A DNA stretch of 64,000 nucleotides, from positions 73,006,634 through 73,070,633 of the forward strand of contig CM066997.1 in the NCBI GenBank assembly GCA_033977485.1. Reading direction: 5' to 3'. How positions within the stretch are numbered: the first letter of the stretch is position 1; every line of letters starts with the position of its first letter. The position numbers and the translations under genes were made by a program. Source of the DNA: Hydrangea macrophylla (taxonomy: Eukaryota; Streptophyta; Magnoliopsida; Cornales; Hydrangeaceae). Below are positions 57,101-64,000 of the stretch, one piece after another. The notes beneath the pieces were generated by a model. That model ran no database searches, had not been told where the DNA came from, and saw only the letters and a list, made by a program, of their open reading frames with translations.

Positions 57101-58090
57101 TTTACGGACTCATGCCTTAGCCACTTGGCTACAATTCTTGTGGGCGAGAAGGGGTTAAATGGCCACATGTTTTAGTCCTCTTTGCTGCGGGCCCCACCCC
57201 GTCTCCCCTGGAGCTATTATCATGAGTACCCTACAAAAATGTCCTTTTTAAATAGTGGTCTTGCAAGGCACAAAGATGACAACGCATATGGCCTAACAAT
57301 GGCAGCCACGATCTCAACTAAAATTACATCGTGGACACCCAGATTTGCTTTTGGATTAGTTAGAGTGTGTTGAAGAAAAGAGGAATGCACAGAATCATTG
57401 GGGAAACACACCTAAAACTAAGATTTGTTAAGAAATTGTAGGTCTAACTTCTCCCAAGAAGTATATTTACAACCCCACATCCTTTTACAAGGGGTATTTA
57501 TCCGGAAAATTCGCTTACAGATTGGTATGTATGAGGGACTTGTAATGATACCGTATATAATTCTACGGTTGTACCTATAACAAAGAATATATCTGATACG
57601 CATAAAAGTAGTGTACACAGATCACATGGAACATACGTGCCTACAAACTAGTTAATGTTAGTTCACACTTCACATACCATCAAAAGCAAGTGTTTAGAGT
57701 TGTGGAGAATGAGATCAAAGGTGGATTATAGTCTTCTTGGACAATCAAAGCAGAAGTTGGAAGGAAATAACAAAAAAATTGTGGTGGTCTTAATTGGCAA
57801 GTAAGTAATAATGGGATTTCCGTTAAAAAAAAAAAAACGAGGGGGAGTATATGATGGGGTTAGAATTAACATAATTGACTTTGAGGAGCAATAAATGAAG
57901 ACATTGTAATGAGTAAAGACAGGTACATTAGTGAGCTTGAAGCAAACAAATTTACAAATTAGACCTGCTTACCAGATATTTTTATGCTGATTGAATATTT
58001 GTTAGGAGGAAGCAGCTTTGCGGTTGGTGCAATCATCCCTGAGGACATCTGAGTATCGACCCATCAATGTTTTCGTGAACTTCTACTCAG
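50841..58090 (+). CDS. PFC1: Plastid rRNA dimethyladenosine transferase (KsgA/PFC1 type), exons 1-6
   Basis: Six exons with GT/AG borders: 50841-51080, 51252-51401, 53073-53129, 54102-54200, 54831-54926, 58006-58090. They join to 242 codons without stops, and exons 1-5 all end in phase 0. The enzyme transfers methyl groups from S-adenosylmethionine to two adjacent adenines near the 3' end of small-subunit rRNA. Seen: a Ser/Thr/Pro-rich N-terminus like a chloroplast transit peptide (~1-50), DDYHATLKALNSKGRIPRKS, LGQHYMLN (entry of the domain, ~78-85), SAM-binding VLEIGPGTGSLT (~104-115), catalytic NIPFNIS (~185-191) and LRTSEYRPINVFVNFYS. The plastid form is favoured over nucleolar or mitochondrial DIM1 by the N-terminus and wording. 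In-frame ATGs at 50841 and 50859 are both possible starts. About 100 C-terminal residues are missing. Exon 6 ends in phase 1, and its continuation is not in the window. Confidence 0.9.
52441..52806 (-). mobile_element. LINE 3'-end fragment in intron 2
   Basis: The minus strand reads VVEMRMLRWMCGKTRKDRI, IEDKLRENKLRWFGRRPIDA and VPGMVRGRDRPRLTWE, the C-terminal tail common to plant LINE reverse-transcriptase proteins, with one internal stop. A GGCTTAGTTTGGTTTGGC stretch follows. 5'-truncated and dead. Intron 2 spans 51402-53072. Confidence 0.8.
53174..53272 (-). mobile_element. Possible SINE fragment in intron 3
   Basis: On the minus strand a pol III B-box-like GGTTCAAATTC (53221-53231) is followed by a pyrimidine-rich stretch and a tail of ATAATAATAA/A-run. 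No clear A box, so this is only a suggestion. Intron 3 spans 53130-54101. Confidence 0.3.
55713..56085. repeat. Direct tandem duplication (~185 bp) in intron 5
   Basis: A segment starting AAAAACTTTATAAAC and including CATCATGAATTTGTC is present twice in a row with few differences. Intron 5 spans 54927-58005 and is otherwise AT-rich without a recognised element. Confidence 0.85.
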
Positions 58091-58107
58091 GTCATCTCTA
58101 ACACACA

Positions 58108-58125
58108 CACACACACACACACACA
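58108..58125. repeat. (CA)n microsatellite after exon 6
   Basis: A short run of CA dinucleotides directly after the exon 6 donor site. Confidence 0.85.
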
Positions 58126-58290
58126 AACGCTGTAAAAATGGGAAAATAATGTCACATGCATTTGGTCAATTATTTTTTGACTAGTTTTGAGAGAATTAGC
58201 TCACTGCTCTCATTTCATGTTATACAAGTATGAGACAAATCTCCTGTAAACCAAAAGATTAAGATGGTTTTAGGGAATCTTGTAGTTGTG

Positions 58291-58545
58291 TGTTGATGAT
58301 ATGCTACTGTAAGTTCAATCGTCATGCATATGATCAAGTTACTATTATTCTAGTAGAAGAGTTTAGGGAAAGAATAGAACTCTTACTATACATTCCCCTC
58401 TATATATAATACATAACAGGAAATTACAAAGGAAAGAAATGAAAGAAAATAAAATCACAATAAAGGAGACATTAAATGGGTCAACATGACCATATAAAGA
58501 TAGAATAAAAATCTCCTAAAATCTCCAAAGAGATTATTATTTCCA
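58291..58545 (-). mobile_element. Ty1/copia LTR
   Basis: Minus strand: TGGAAATAATAATC start, next to the polypurine tract CTTGAGGAGGAG (58550-58560), and a CATATCATCAACA end. 255 bp if the left edge is right. No TSD can be checked because the element is truncated on the other side. Confidence 0.6.
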
Positions 58546-58555
58546 TGACTCCTCC

Positions 58556-59125
58556 TCAAGCTGGAGCTGAAGCAAAGATATCAACAAGATCCAGCTTGAT
58601 TAAAGACGACTTCAGGACAGAGGGACCAACGGACTTTGTGAACTTATTGGCAGTTTGATTAGAAGAAGGCACAAATTCTGGGACGATGATTCCAAATCGA
58701 ACATTCTCTCTAGTGAAATGAACATCTATTTCAATGTGCTTAGTAAGTTCATGGAGAACTGAGTCGGAGGCTAGCATAAGGGCATACTTGTTATCACAGA
58801 ACAAAGTGGATGGGCCATTAATCGGATAGCCCAACTCTTCCAGAATAGAGCGCACCCATAGAGCTCACAGGTTCCTTGGGCAATGGCCCGACACTTTGCC
58901 TCAGCGGAAGAACGAGAAACCACAGCTTGTTTCTTGCTTTTCCATGACAAAAGATGAGACCCATAGAATGTGCAGAAACCAAATGTTGACCGACCATCAC
59001 TTTTAGATCCGGCATAGTCAGCATCAGTGAAACAGGACACTCCAGGCTGTGTTCCTGTAGAGTAAAACAATCCAAGACCTAGACAAGTCTTGAGATACCG
59101 AAGTATATGATGGACAACATCATGG
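58556..59125 (-). pseudogene. Ty1/copia RNase H remnant
   Basis: Minus-strand frames give VHHILRYLKTCLGLGLFYS, CFTDADYAGSKSDGRSTFGF, SWKSKKQAVVSRSSAEAKCR, then after a 1-base frameshift near 58850 LFCDNKYALMLASDSV and HIEIDVHFTREN. This is the RNase H end of a copia Pol. The rest is missing: at ~59125 the sequence changes abruptly to unrelated CCGAG-rich DNA. It lies in the intron after exon 6 of the PFC1-like gene and in antisense orientation. Confidence 0.85.
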
Positions 59126-59130
59126 TTCAA

Positions 59131-59330
59131 AAACTCGGTCGATACCGAGATGTATCAGCCGAGTTAACTCGGTTTCGGAGGGTACCGATACGAGTCAACT
59201 CGGCAATACTGATTCGAGTTAAAAAAAATTGGTATCGCGTGTTACCTCGGCTATCTCGGTCGGTACGGCCGAGATATTGAAAACTCGGCCCGATACTCAC
59301 GAAACCTTGAAGCTTCTCTTTCTTCAGATC
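59131..59330. repeat. CCGAG/CTCGG palindrome-rich segment
   Basis: About ten occurrences of CTCGG or CCGAG, many in inverted pairs such as CCGAGTTAACTCGG. It replaces the copia sequence abruptly. Origin unknown. Confidence 0.5.
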
Positions 59331-59396
59331 TGTTCTTTTTCTTCAACCTTGAGCCTTCTCTTTCTCTCTCCAGCCTTCAAGCGCCACGTAAGTGTG

Positions 59397-59661
59397 TCGA
59401 TCTATGTGTGTGTGGATCTGTGTGTGAGTTTGGGTCGATCTGTGTGTGTGTCTTTCTTTATGTCTGTATGTGTCGATCTGTGTGTGTGTGTGTCTTTCTT
59501 TGTGTGTGTGTGTCGATCTGTGCTCGTGTGTGTGTCGGTGTGTGTGTCGAGTGTGTGTGTGTCGATCTGTGTGCGTCAAGTTGTGTGTGTCTCGATCTGT
59601 GCTTGTGTTTATGTGTGTGTGTGTGTGTGTGTTTGTGTGTGTCGGGGTGTGTGTGTTTGAC
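59397..59661. repeat. GT-rich minisatellite (GTGTGTCGATCTGTG units)
   Basis: Irregular repeats of TCGATCTGTGTGTGTGTC-like units in a GT background. Cys/Val-rich frames here are repeat artefacts. Confidence 0.9.
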
Positions 59662-59731
59662 CACAGGTCCACAGGCTTAGCCTCTTGAAGAGGCCCTCTT
59701 CAGTCTTTATATATAGTATATATACATACAC

Positions 59732-60358
59732 TGATGATGCCGAAAACTGGTAAGAAAGATTTGAACGGAAAATAAGGTAGAAAAGGGGTTTGTATGTGGT
59801 TCGGTCCCGTTAACAAGGTGACCTACGTCCACGGTTGCGTCTATGCGCTTCTCACTAGCAGATCACGGGCGGGCTTGGTGAGCCAACAAAGATGGGCGGC
59901 ACTACCAGTAATACCGGCCGGGTGTATGCGTGTAGATGGTGAGTTCTCTGTTGATTGCTTGTATGCTTAGAGAATTGATTTCGGGATCCCCCTAGAGAGG
60001 GTAGGTGGGCTCTTTTATAGATGCAAGAGTCCACCCTTACATGGTAAGTGTATTGATATGGTATGTAAATCAATTACAATTGATTTACACGAATTAAGGA
60101 AAGTCGTCCAAATGGTTTAGGAATCTACTCATTCTTCCTTAATAGAGTTTTGGCCACATAAGGAAACTGCCTGGAAAGTTCGGCCCGAGATACACCTCCT
60201 GGAAAGTCGCCGCGCTTCGTGCCCGGGCCGTTCGATCATCTCGAGCGGTAACGTCCGACGACCTCTGACCTGTGGGCCCCAAGCTCTCGTCCCGGACAAT
60301 CCGGGTCTTTCTGCAGACGTGGCGGTTGGTGTTTAACAGGATATTTCTGGACGTATCA
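59732..60358 (-). repeat. 3' LTR of the Tat element
   Basis: Plus-strand ends TGATGATGCC and ACGTATCA, about 627 bp, next to a polypurine tract on the inner side. The left edge could be 59735 instead, because TGATGATG offers two TG starts. Confidence 0.7.
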
Positions 60359-60404
60359 GCTGCCCCCCATTTCGAAGTTGATGCGATGCCTCGTCGGATG
60401 AAGT

Positions 60405-62209
60405 TTGAAAATTAAGAATGTTTCCGAAGGCCACCTCCTCCCCTTCGACGTAAGGGCATACCCCGACGTCGTCAGGGGTTTCGGGACACCCCTCCATCCG
60501 GTCGCTCAGGACGTTTTGATCTTCCTGGGGATAGCTCCCGGGCAGTTAGCCCCGAACGGGTGGAGGGATCTTATGGGGTCGATCTCCTTGTGGCCCCAGA
60601 TCTTCGGGTATGAACTCACCCTCCAAGAGTTCTTCTGGATCCACCGGCCGTTCCCAGTTCACGGGGAGGCCGGGTTCTTTTCCCTAGGGGCTCGGCTGGG
60701 GAAGAAGATTATCGTCAACTGCCCGAGCAACAACAAGGGGTGGAAGAACAAGTTCTTCCAAGTGTCCACTCCTGGGTTTTGCGAGCCAGCCCCTGGGAGT
60801 CAACTGAGGACCTCCTGGGCAGAGGAGTTGAGGGGTAAGCCCATTCCGTGTCTTCTCTAGCCTCTTTTCAGGCCTTGTTTTATGGTTTCGAACTGATTGT
60901 CTTGGTTTGTCTTGCCGCAGGGTCCGTCGATCTCCCAAGCATCCCGGAGGAGTGTGAGGAGAGAATCAGGGGCTTGATTGAGCGGCCTGTCAACGTCTGG
61001 GACGTGTTGACTCGGTCAGGAGACCAGAAAGGCGACCGCCGACCCCGCCATCCTGCTGTAGCACCAATCTTCCCCAGCATCATCCCGGGTACGAATTTTA
61101 TCACTTGCCTTAACTTCGGCTACCCTTCGGCACCTTGTTATTCCGGCTGCTGACACCGCAGCTGTTTTCCTTTCGCAGAGATGGCCCCCAGGAGAGATCC
61201 CGAGCGGCTGAGGGCTCTGCAGGCTGCTGCTGTCGAGCGGATGGCGGCGACCGGAAAGAGGTCGGCCATTGAAGCCTCTGGCAGTGCCCGCCCATTCAGG
61301 CGACTCAGGCATGGCCCATCAGCGGCCCAGGCTCTCGGAGAGACATCAACCCCCCGGGTGGTAGTAGTGGGGGAAACGCCCCCGGAGCAAGATTCCCGAT
61401 CCGAGGTTCCCATCGGGACGCCCCTGGGTGAGTCTAGGGAGACCCGGGACAGGGTCAGACCGTACCTACTCCCTAGTTAGGTGCAGAGGTGTGCTGGCAT
61501 GTCTCTGCAAGTTTTTCAGGGGTGGCTATACAGCATCTCCCATCTGGTAAGTAACTTTTCTGCATCTTCTGATTTCCTTGCACTTTCTGCTCTGCTGGCA
61601 ATAGTGACCGACCATTTCCTTTTTACTTTGGTTGCAGGTCGGCAGCATGGCTGCCGGAGCTGAATCCTTCCTGCCGGCCCTTGCGGGGAGGGCTACCGCC
61701 GCCGAGACCGCCCTGACCGAAAAAGAGATTGCCCTGGAGACCAAAGAGAGGCCTTGACCGTGGAGAAAAACAGGGTCAAGGGCCTGGCTTCGAGCCTCGG
61801 GGCAGCCCAAGAAGAACTGGCGGTGGCTCTGGCAGAGCTTGAGGCCAAGCGGGCTGGCCGCGCGGCAGCGGAAGCTCGGGAGAGGGCGCTCTTGGAGGCG
61901 GCGACGGCCGCTGGTCCCCCGGGGGAAACTTTCGACGACGACTTCTTTCTCGGGTACGAGGACTTGAAGAGGAGGCTGGCCCGGGACCATCCGGAGTTGG
62001 ACACCACCCCCTACTAGGGGGTGGACTCCGACTACTGGGACATGGTGCCCGAAGTCACCGAGGATGCTGCTGCCGAATCCCGGGGGGCCGCTGCTGCGGC
62101 TGAGGGTGCCATTGTCCCGGCTAGCCAGGAGGGAGATGCTGCCCCGGAGGGGTAGACCGGGGGAGAGGTCGAGGAGAATGTGGACGTTGTTGATGTAGAC
62201 GACCCCTAG
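60405..62209 (+). pseudogene. Antisense additional gene of the Tat element (putative gypsy-type transposon domain)
   Basis: Plus-strand gene opposite to gag-pol. Exon 1 (to 60834) has FGTPLHPVAQDVLIFLGIAP, LAPNGWRDLMGSISLW and KGWKNKFFQVSTPGF, the style of the plant family annotated 'putative gypsy type transposon'. Introns 60835-60920, 61089-61178 and from 61428 have GT/AG ends, and exons 60921-61088 and 61179-61427 join in the same phase. A coiled-coil, Ala/Glu-rich part starts at 61638. A 1-base frameshift near 61755 and two TAG codons (near 62015 and 62153) break it before an acidic VDVVDVDDP end. No ATG begins exon 1: the open frame starts with TTG, so an upstream exon or a lost start is needed. 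Function unknown. Confidence 0.7.
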
Positions 62210-63265
62210 GCTCCCTTCTCAAGGAATCTGCTTTTTTTTTTTTGTTTTTTTTTTTTTTTGGTGAGGCTATTACAACTGCCCCCCAGGCTTTGTACATTTT
62301 ATTTCAATTAATAAAAAGACCATTGAGGTCAGATTTCCCTTTCATTAACTGTCTTCTTTTTCTGCACTATGCCTCTGTAATTGCTAGTATCCGTTCGGTT
62401 TTTGGCCGACCTAACACCTGCCTTAGCAAATGCTTTAGGACCGTAACCAACAGAACACCTAGTCTTACTGACCTGTTTAAAAGGTAGTTGCCTGGAGTGC
62501 TGTAGGGACTAGCCCTATTTAGCATCCCGGATCGCCCGGTGTATTATAGGAACACCCTGCATTACCGTCCGGGTTGTCCCGGAGTATCATAGGTGCATCC
62601 TGTTTTACAATCCGGGATATATCTCTAATCACTGTAAGTACCTAGGAAGATTTCCCAAGCTCTTGTAGAAGATTTCCCAAACTCTTGTAGTGACCGGTGT
62701 GATTCCCTGTTTTGGCCTAATATTCCCCTGCCCCCAAGCATTTTGCTAAGGCGGGAGTACGGGAGTAAGTGGCCGTAGGGAACCGACCTGGAACATGGGT
62801 GGTTGCAGGGGCATTTGAAGCTCGCCATCGTCGGCCACCTAGGGGTTTGGCCCCATCGTCGGCTGGACCTAAGTGAAGCTTTAGATAATTTCCTGTTTAG
62901 GTCTCGAATCCCCTTGCCCCCAAGCTTCCTGTAAAGGCGAGGGCGTGCTGGGGAGCGGCCATAGGAAACCGACCTGGAACATGAGTGGTTGCAGGGTCCT
63001 TTTATGCCTGGGTTCGGAGCCCGAGGTCTTTTTCTGCCTTGGGATTAGGCCCAAGGTCTTTTTCTGCCTTGGGGTTAAACCCAAGGTCTTTGCCGCCTCG
63101 GGGTTAGGCCCGAGGTCTTTTTTTTTTTTTCCTTGCATTGCACAGGGTACTGACAGGAATAAATTTTCAAAGCAAACTATTTAAGTTTATTTAAAAAATA
63201 ATAATCTATAACGGTTGCCCGATCAGAGCTACAAGAAATTTCCCTATAGTATTAAATTATCGTGG
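62210..63265. other. Spacer between the Tat element's convergent genes
   Basis: Non-coding. Contains a ~115-bp direct duplication (~62700-62825 and ~62885-63000, both with CTGCCCCCAAGC-like or TTGCCCCCAAGC and CGACCTGGAACATG) and four tandem hairpin units (63006-63120). Confidence 0.6.
63006..63120. repeat. Four tandem hairpin units between integrase and antisense gene
   Basis: Units of the form GCCTTGGGGTTAAACCCAAG then GTCTTT, about 30 bp each. CCTTGGG pairs with CCCAAGG, and the variants (CCTCGGG with CCCGAGG) change on both arms. A T run of about 13 follows. Confidence 0.8.
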
Positions 63266-63991
63266 TCAGATTCTACTGATAGTACTTGCGGAGGTGTTGC
63301 ACGTTTCAAGGATGAGAGAGATCGTGCCTGTCCATGCTTTGTAGCCAGTATGTTCTCGGTCGGTTGACCCGGGTTCTTTATATGGTCCTTCCCAGTTTGC
63401 TCCCAACTTCCCGTGGCTCGGGATTCGGGTAGACTGGTTCACTGCCTTGAGGACGAGGTCTCCAACTTGAAAGCTACGGTGCTTCACCTTGCTATTGTAA
63501 TACCGCGAGACCCTTTGCTTGTAGGCTGCCACCTTCAGATAGGCCTGGTATCTTTTTTCTTCCACCAGGTCCAGTTCTGTCCTGAGGGCTTCTTCGTTGT
63601 CCAGATCGCTGAAGTTGGCCACCCGGTATGTTAGCAACCCGAGCTCTGTGGGGACCACTGCCTCAAAATCGTAGGTCAAGGAGAACGGGGTCTCGCCTGT
63701 AGCCGCTCGGGGTGTAGTGCGGTAGGCCCACAGGAGGGTTGGTAGCTCTTCAGCCCACAGCCCTTTGGCACCTTCAAGCCTTGTCTTGATTGACTGCAAG
63801 ATTGTTCGGTTGGTTACCTCGGCTTGACCATTGGCTTGTGGATGCTCGGGGGAAGAGTAATGGTTTAGTATCCCGTAACCCGAGCAGAGCTGTCTGAAGA
63901 TGGGTGTATCGAATTGTCTGCCATTATCACTGATCAGGACTCGGGGAATACCGAACCTGCTGAGGATGTTTCTTTCCACAAAGGTCTCCAT
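63266..63991 (-). pseudogene. Tat-lineage integrase, partial
   Basis: The frame continues to the window edge and covers the second half of the catalytic core and the C-terminal part. Seen: ISDNGRQFDTPIF (second catalytic Asp), HPQANGQAEVTNRTI (catalytic Glu), WAYRTTPRAATGETPFSLTY, VGDLVLKAV and GKLGANWEGPY. After GPYK (~63385) the typical C-terminal wording is found in another frame, indicating a 1-base frameshift. The N-terminal zinc-binding half and the rest of pol lie beyond 64000. The core otherwise looks intact. Confidence 0.85.
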
Positions 63992-64000
63992 TTTCCGCTC

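Larger units (their letters stand above)
59732..64000 (-). mobile_element. Tat-lineage Ty3/gypsy element, 3' part (continues past the window)
   Basis: Minus orientation. From the right: integrase (63991-63266), spacer with duplicated and hairpin sequences, an antisense extra gene on the plus strand (60405-62209), polypurine tract (60361-60369 reversed: ATGGGGGGCA), 3' LTR (59732-60358). Integrase type and an antisense additional ORF between pol and the 3' LTR are features reported for Retand/Tat-type elements. The other LTR lies beyond the window, so no TSD can be tested. Confidence 0.82.

Noticed and set aside
59229..59688. Cys/Val-rich and His/Thr-rich frames on both strands.
   Set aside because: All are translations of the GT/CA minisatellite.
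61016..62007. Several long minus-strand frames (up to 154 codons) opposite the antisense Tat gene.
   Set aside because: The plus-strand exons have splice borders, constant phase and family-like motifs. The minus frames follow from the high GC content.

Overview
The window is nuclear DNA from a flowering plant with a repeat-rich genome; the sequence alone does not identify the species. Evidence: one intron-containing host gene with canonical GT/AG introns (a PALEFACE1-type plastid rRNA dimethyladenosine transferase), Athila-, Ogre/Tat- and chromovirus-type LTR retroelements, Mutator-like DNA transposons, and many CA, GA, AT and ATT microsatellites. Nearly everything outside 50.5-58.1 kb is transposable element sequence or unassigned AT-rich spacer. 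Most insertion boundaries can be placed to the base because target-site duplications (TSDs) survive.

Layout. 1-6.3 kb: spacer, a 2.0-kb solo LTR (1198-3216, TSD GAGGT), a foldback MITE-like element and microsatellites. 6347-17999: a solo LTR of the same family in the opposite orientation (TSD TGACT), split by a complete 8.5-kb Athila-like gag-protease element (9406-17914, TSD GTCGC) that has no reverse transcriptase, RNase H or integrase. 18.5-46.2 kb: a decayed minus-strand Ty3/gypsy chromovirus. Its integrase remnant (18.5-19.1 kb) is separated from its gag-PR-RT-RH part (27.8-30.7 kb) by a nest of LTRs: an Ogre-like LTR B containing a chromovirus-type solo LTR (20346-22582, TSD TAAGG) and a second Ogre-like solo LTR A (22850-26183, TSD CTATG/GTATG). 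Its 5' LTR (30878-46221) is split by a 13-kb element, 31407-44458.

That 13-kb element is the most unusual object here. It has a perfect 5-bp TSD (TCGGG), but its two ~3-kb LTRs are inverted relative to each other, and each is followed inward by its own tRNA primer-binding site. Both LTR promoters should fire inward and towards each other. It encodes a shortened Ogre/Tat-like Gag and contains a solo LTR of the Athila-like family.

46.2-50.6 kb: a Mutator transposase remnant and a 1.7-kb non-autonomous Mutator-like element with a 9-bp TSD and seven internal ~195-bp repeats. 50.8-58.1 kb: the first six exons (242 codons) of the PFC1-like gene, reading cleanly. Its last exons are absent from the window. 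The intron after exon 6 runs into a Ty1/copia fragment (58.3-59.1 kb) and the 3' part of a minus-strand Tat-lineage element (59.7 kb to the end) that carries an antisense, intron-containing extra gene, here a pseudogene.

A theme across elements: three unrelated LTR types (Athila-like, Ogre-like, chromovirus-like) each carry a cluster of short palindromes of different sequence at a similar place, roughly 60-400 bp upstream of the LTR TATA box. All comparisons were made by eye. Percent identities, insertion ages and family names need alignment to be settled.
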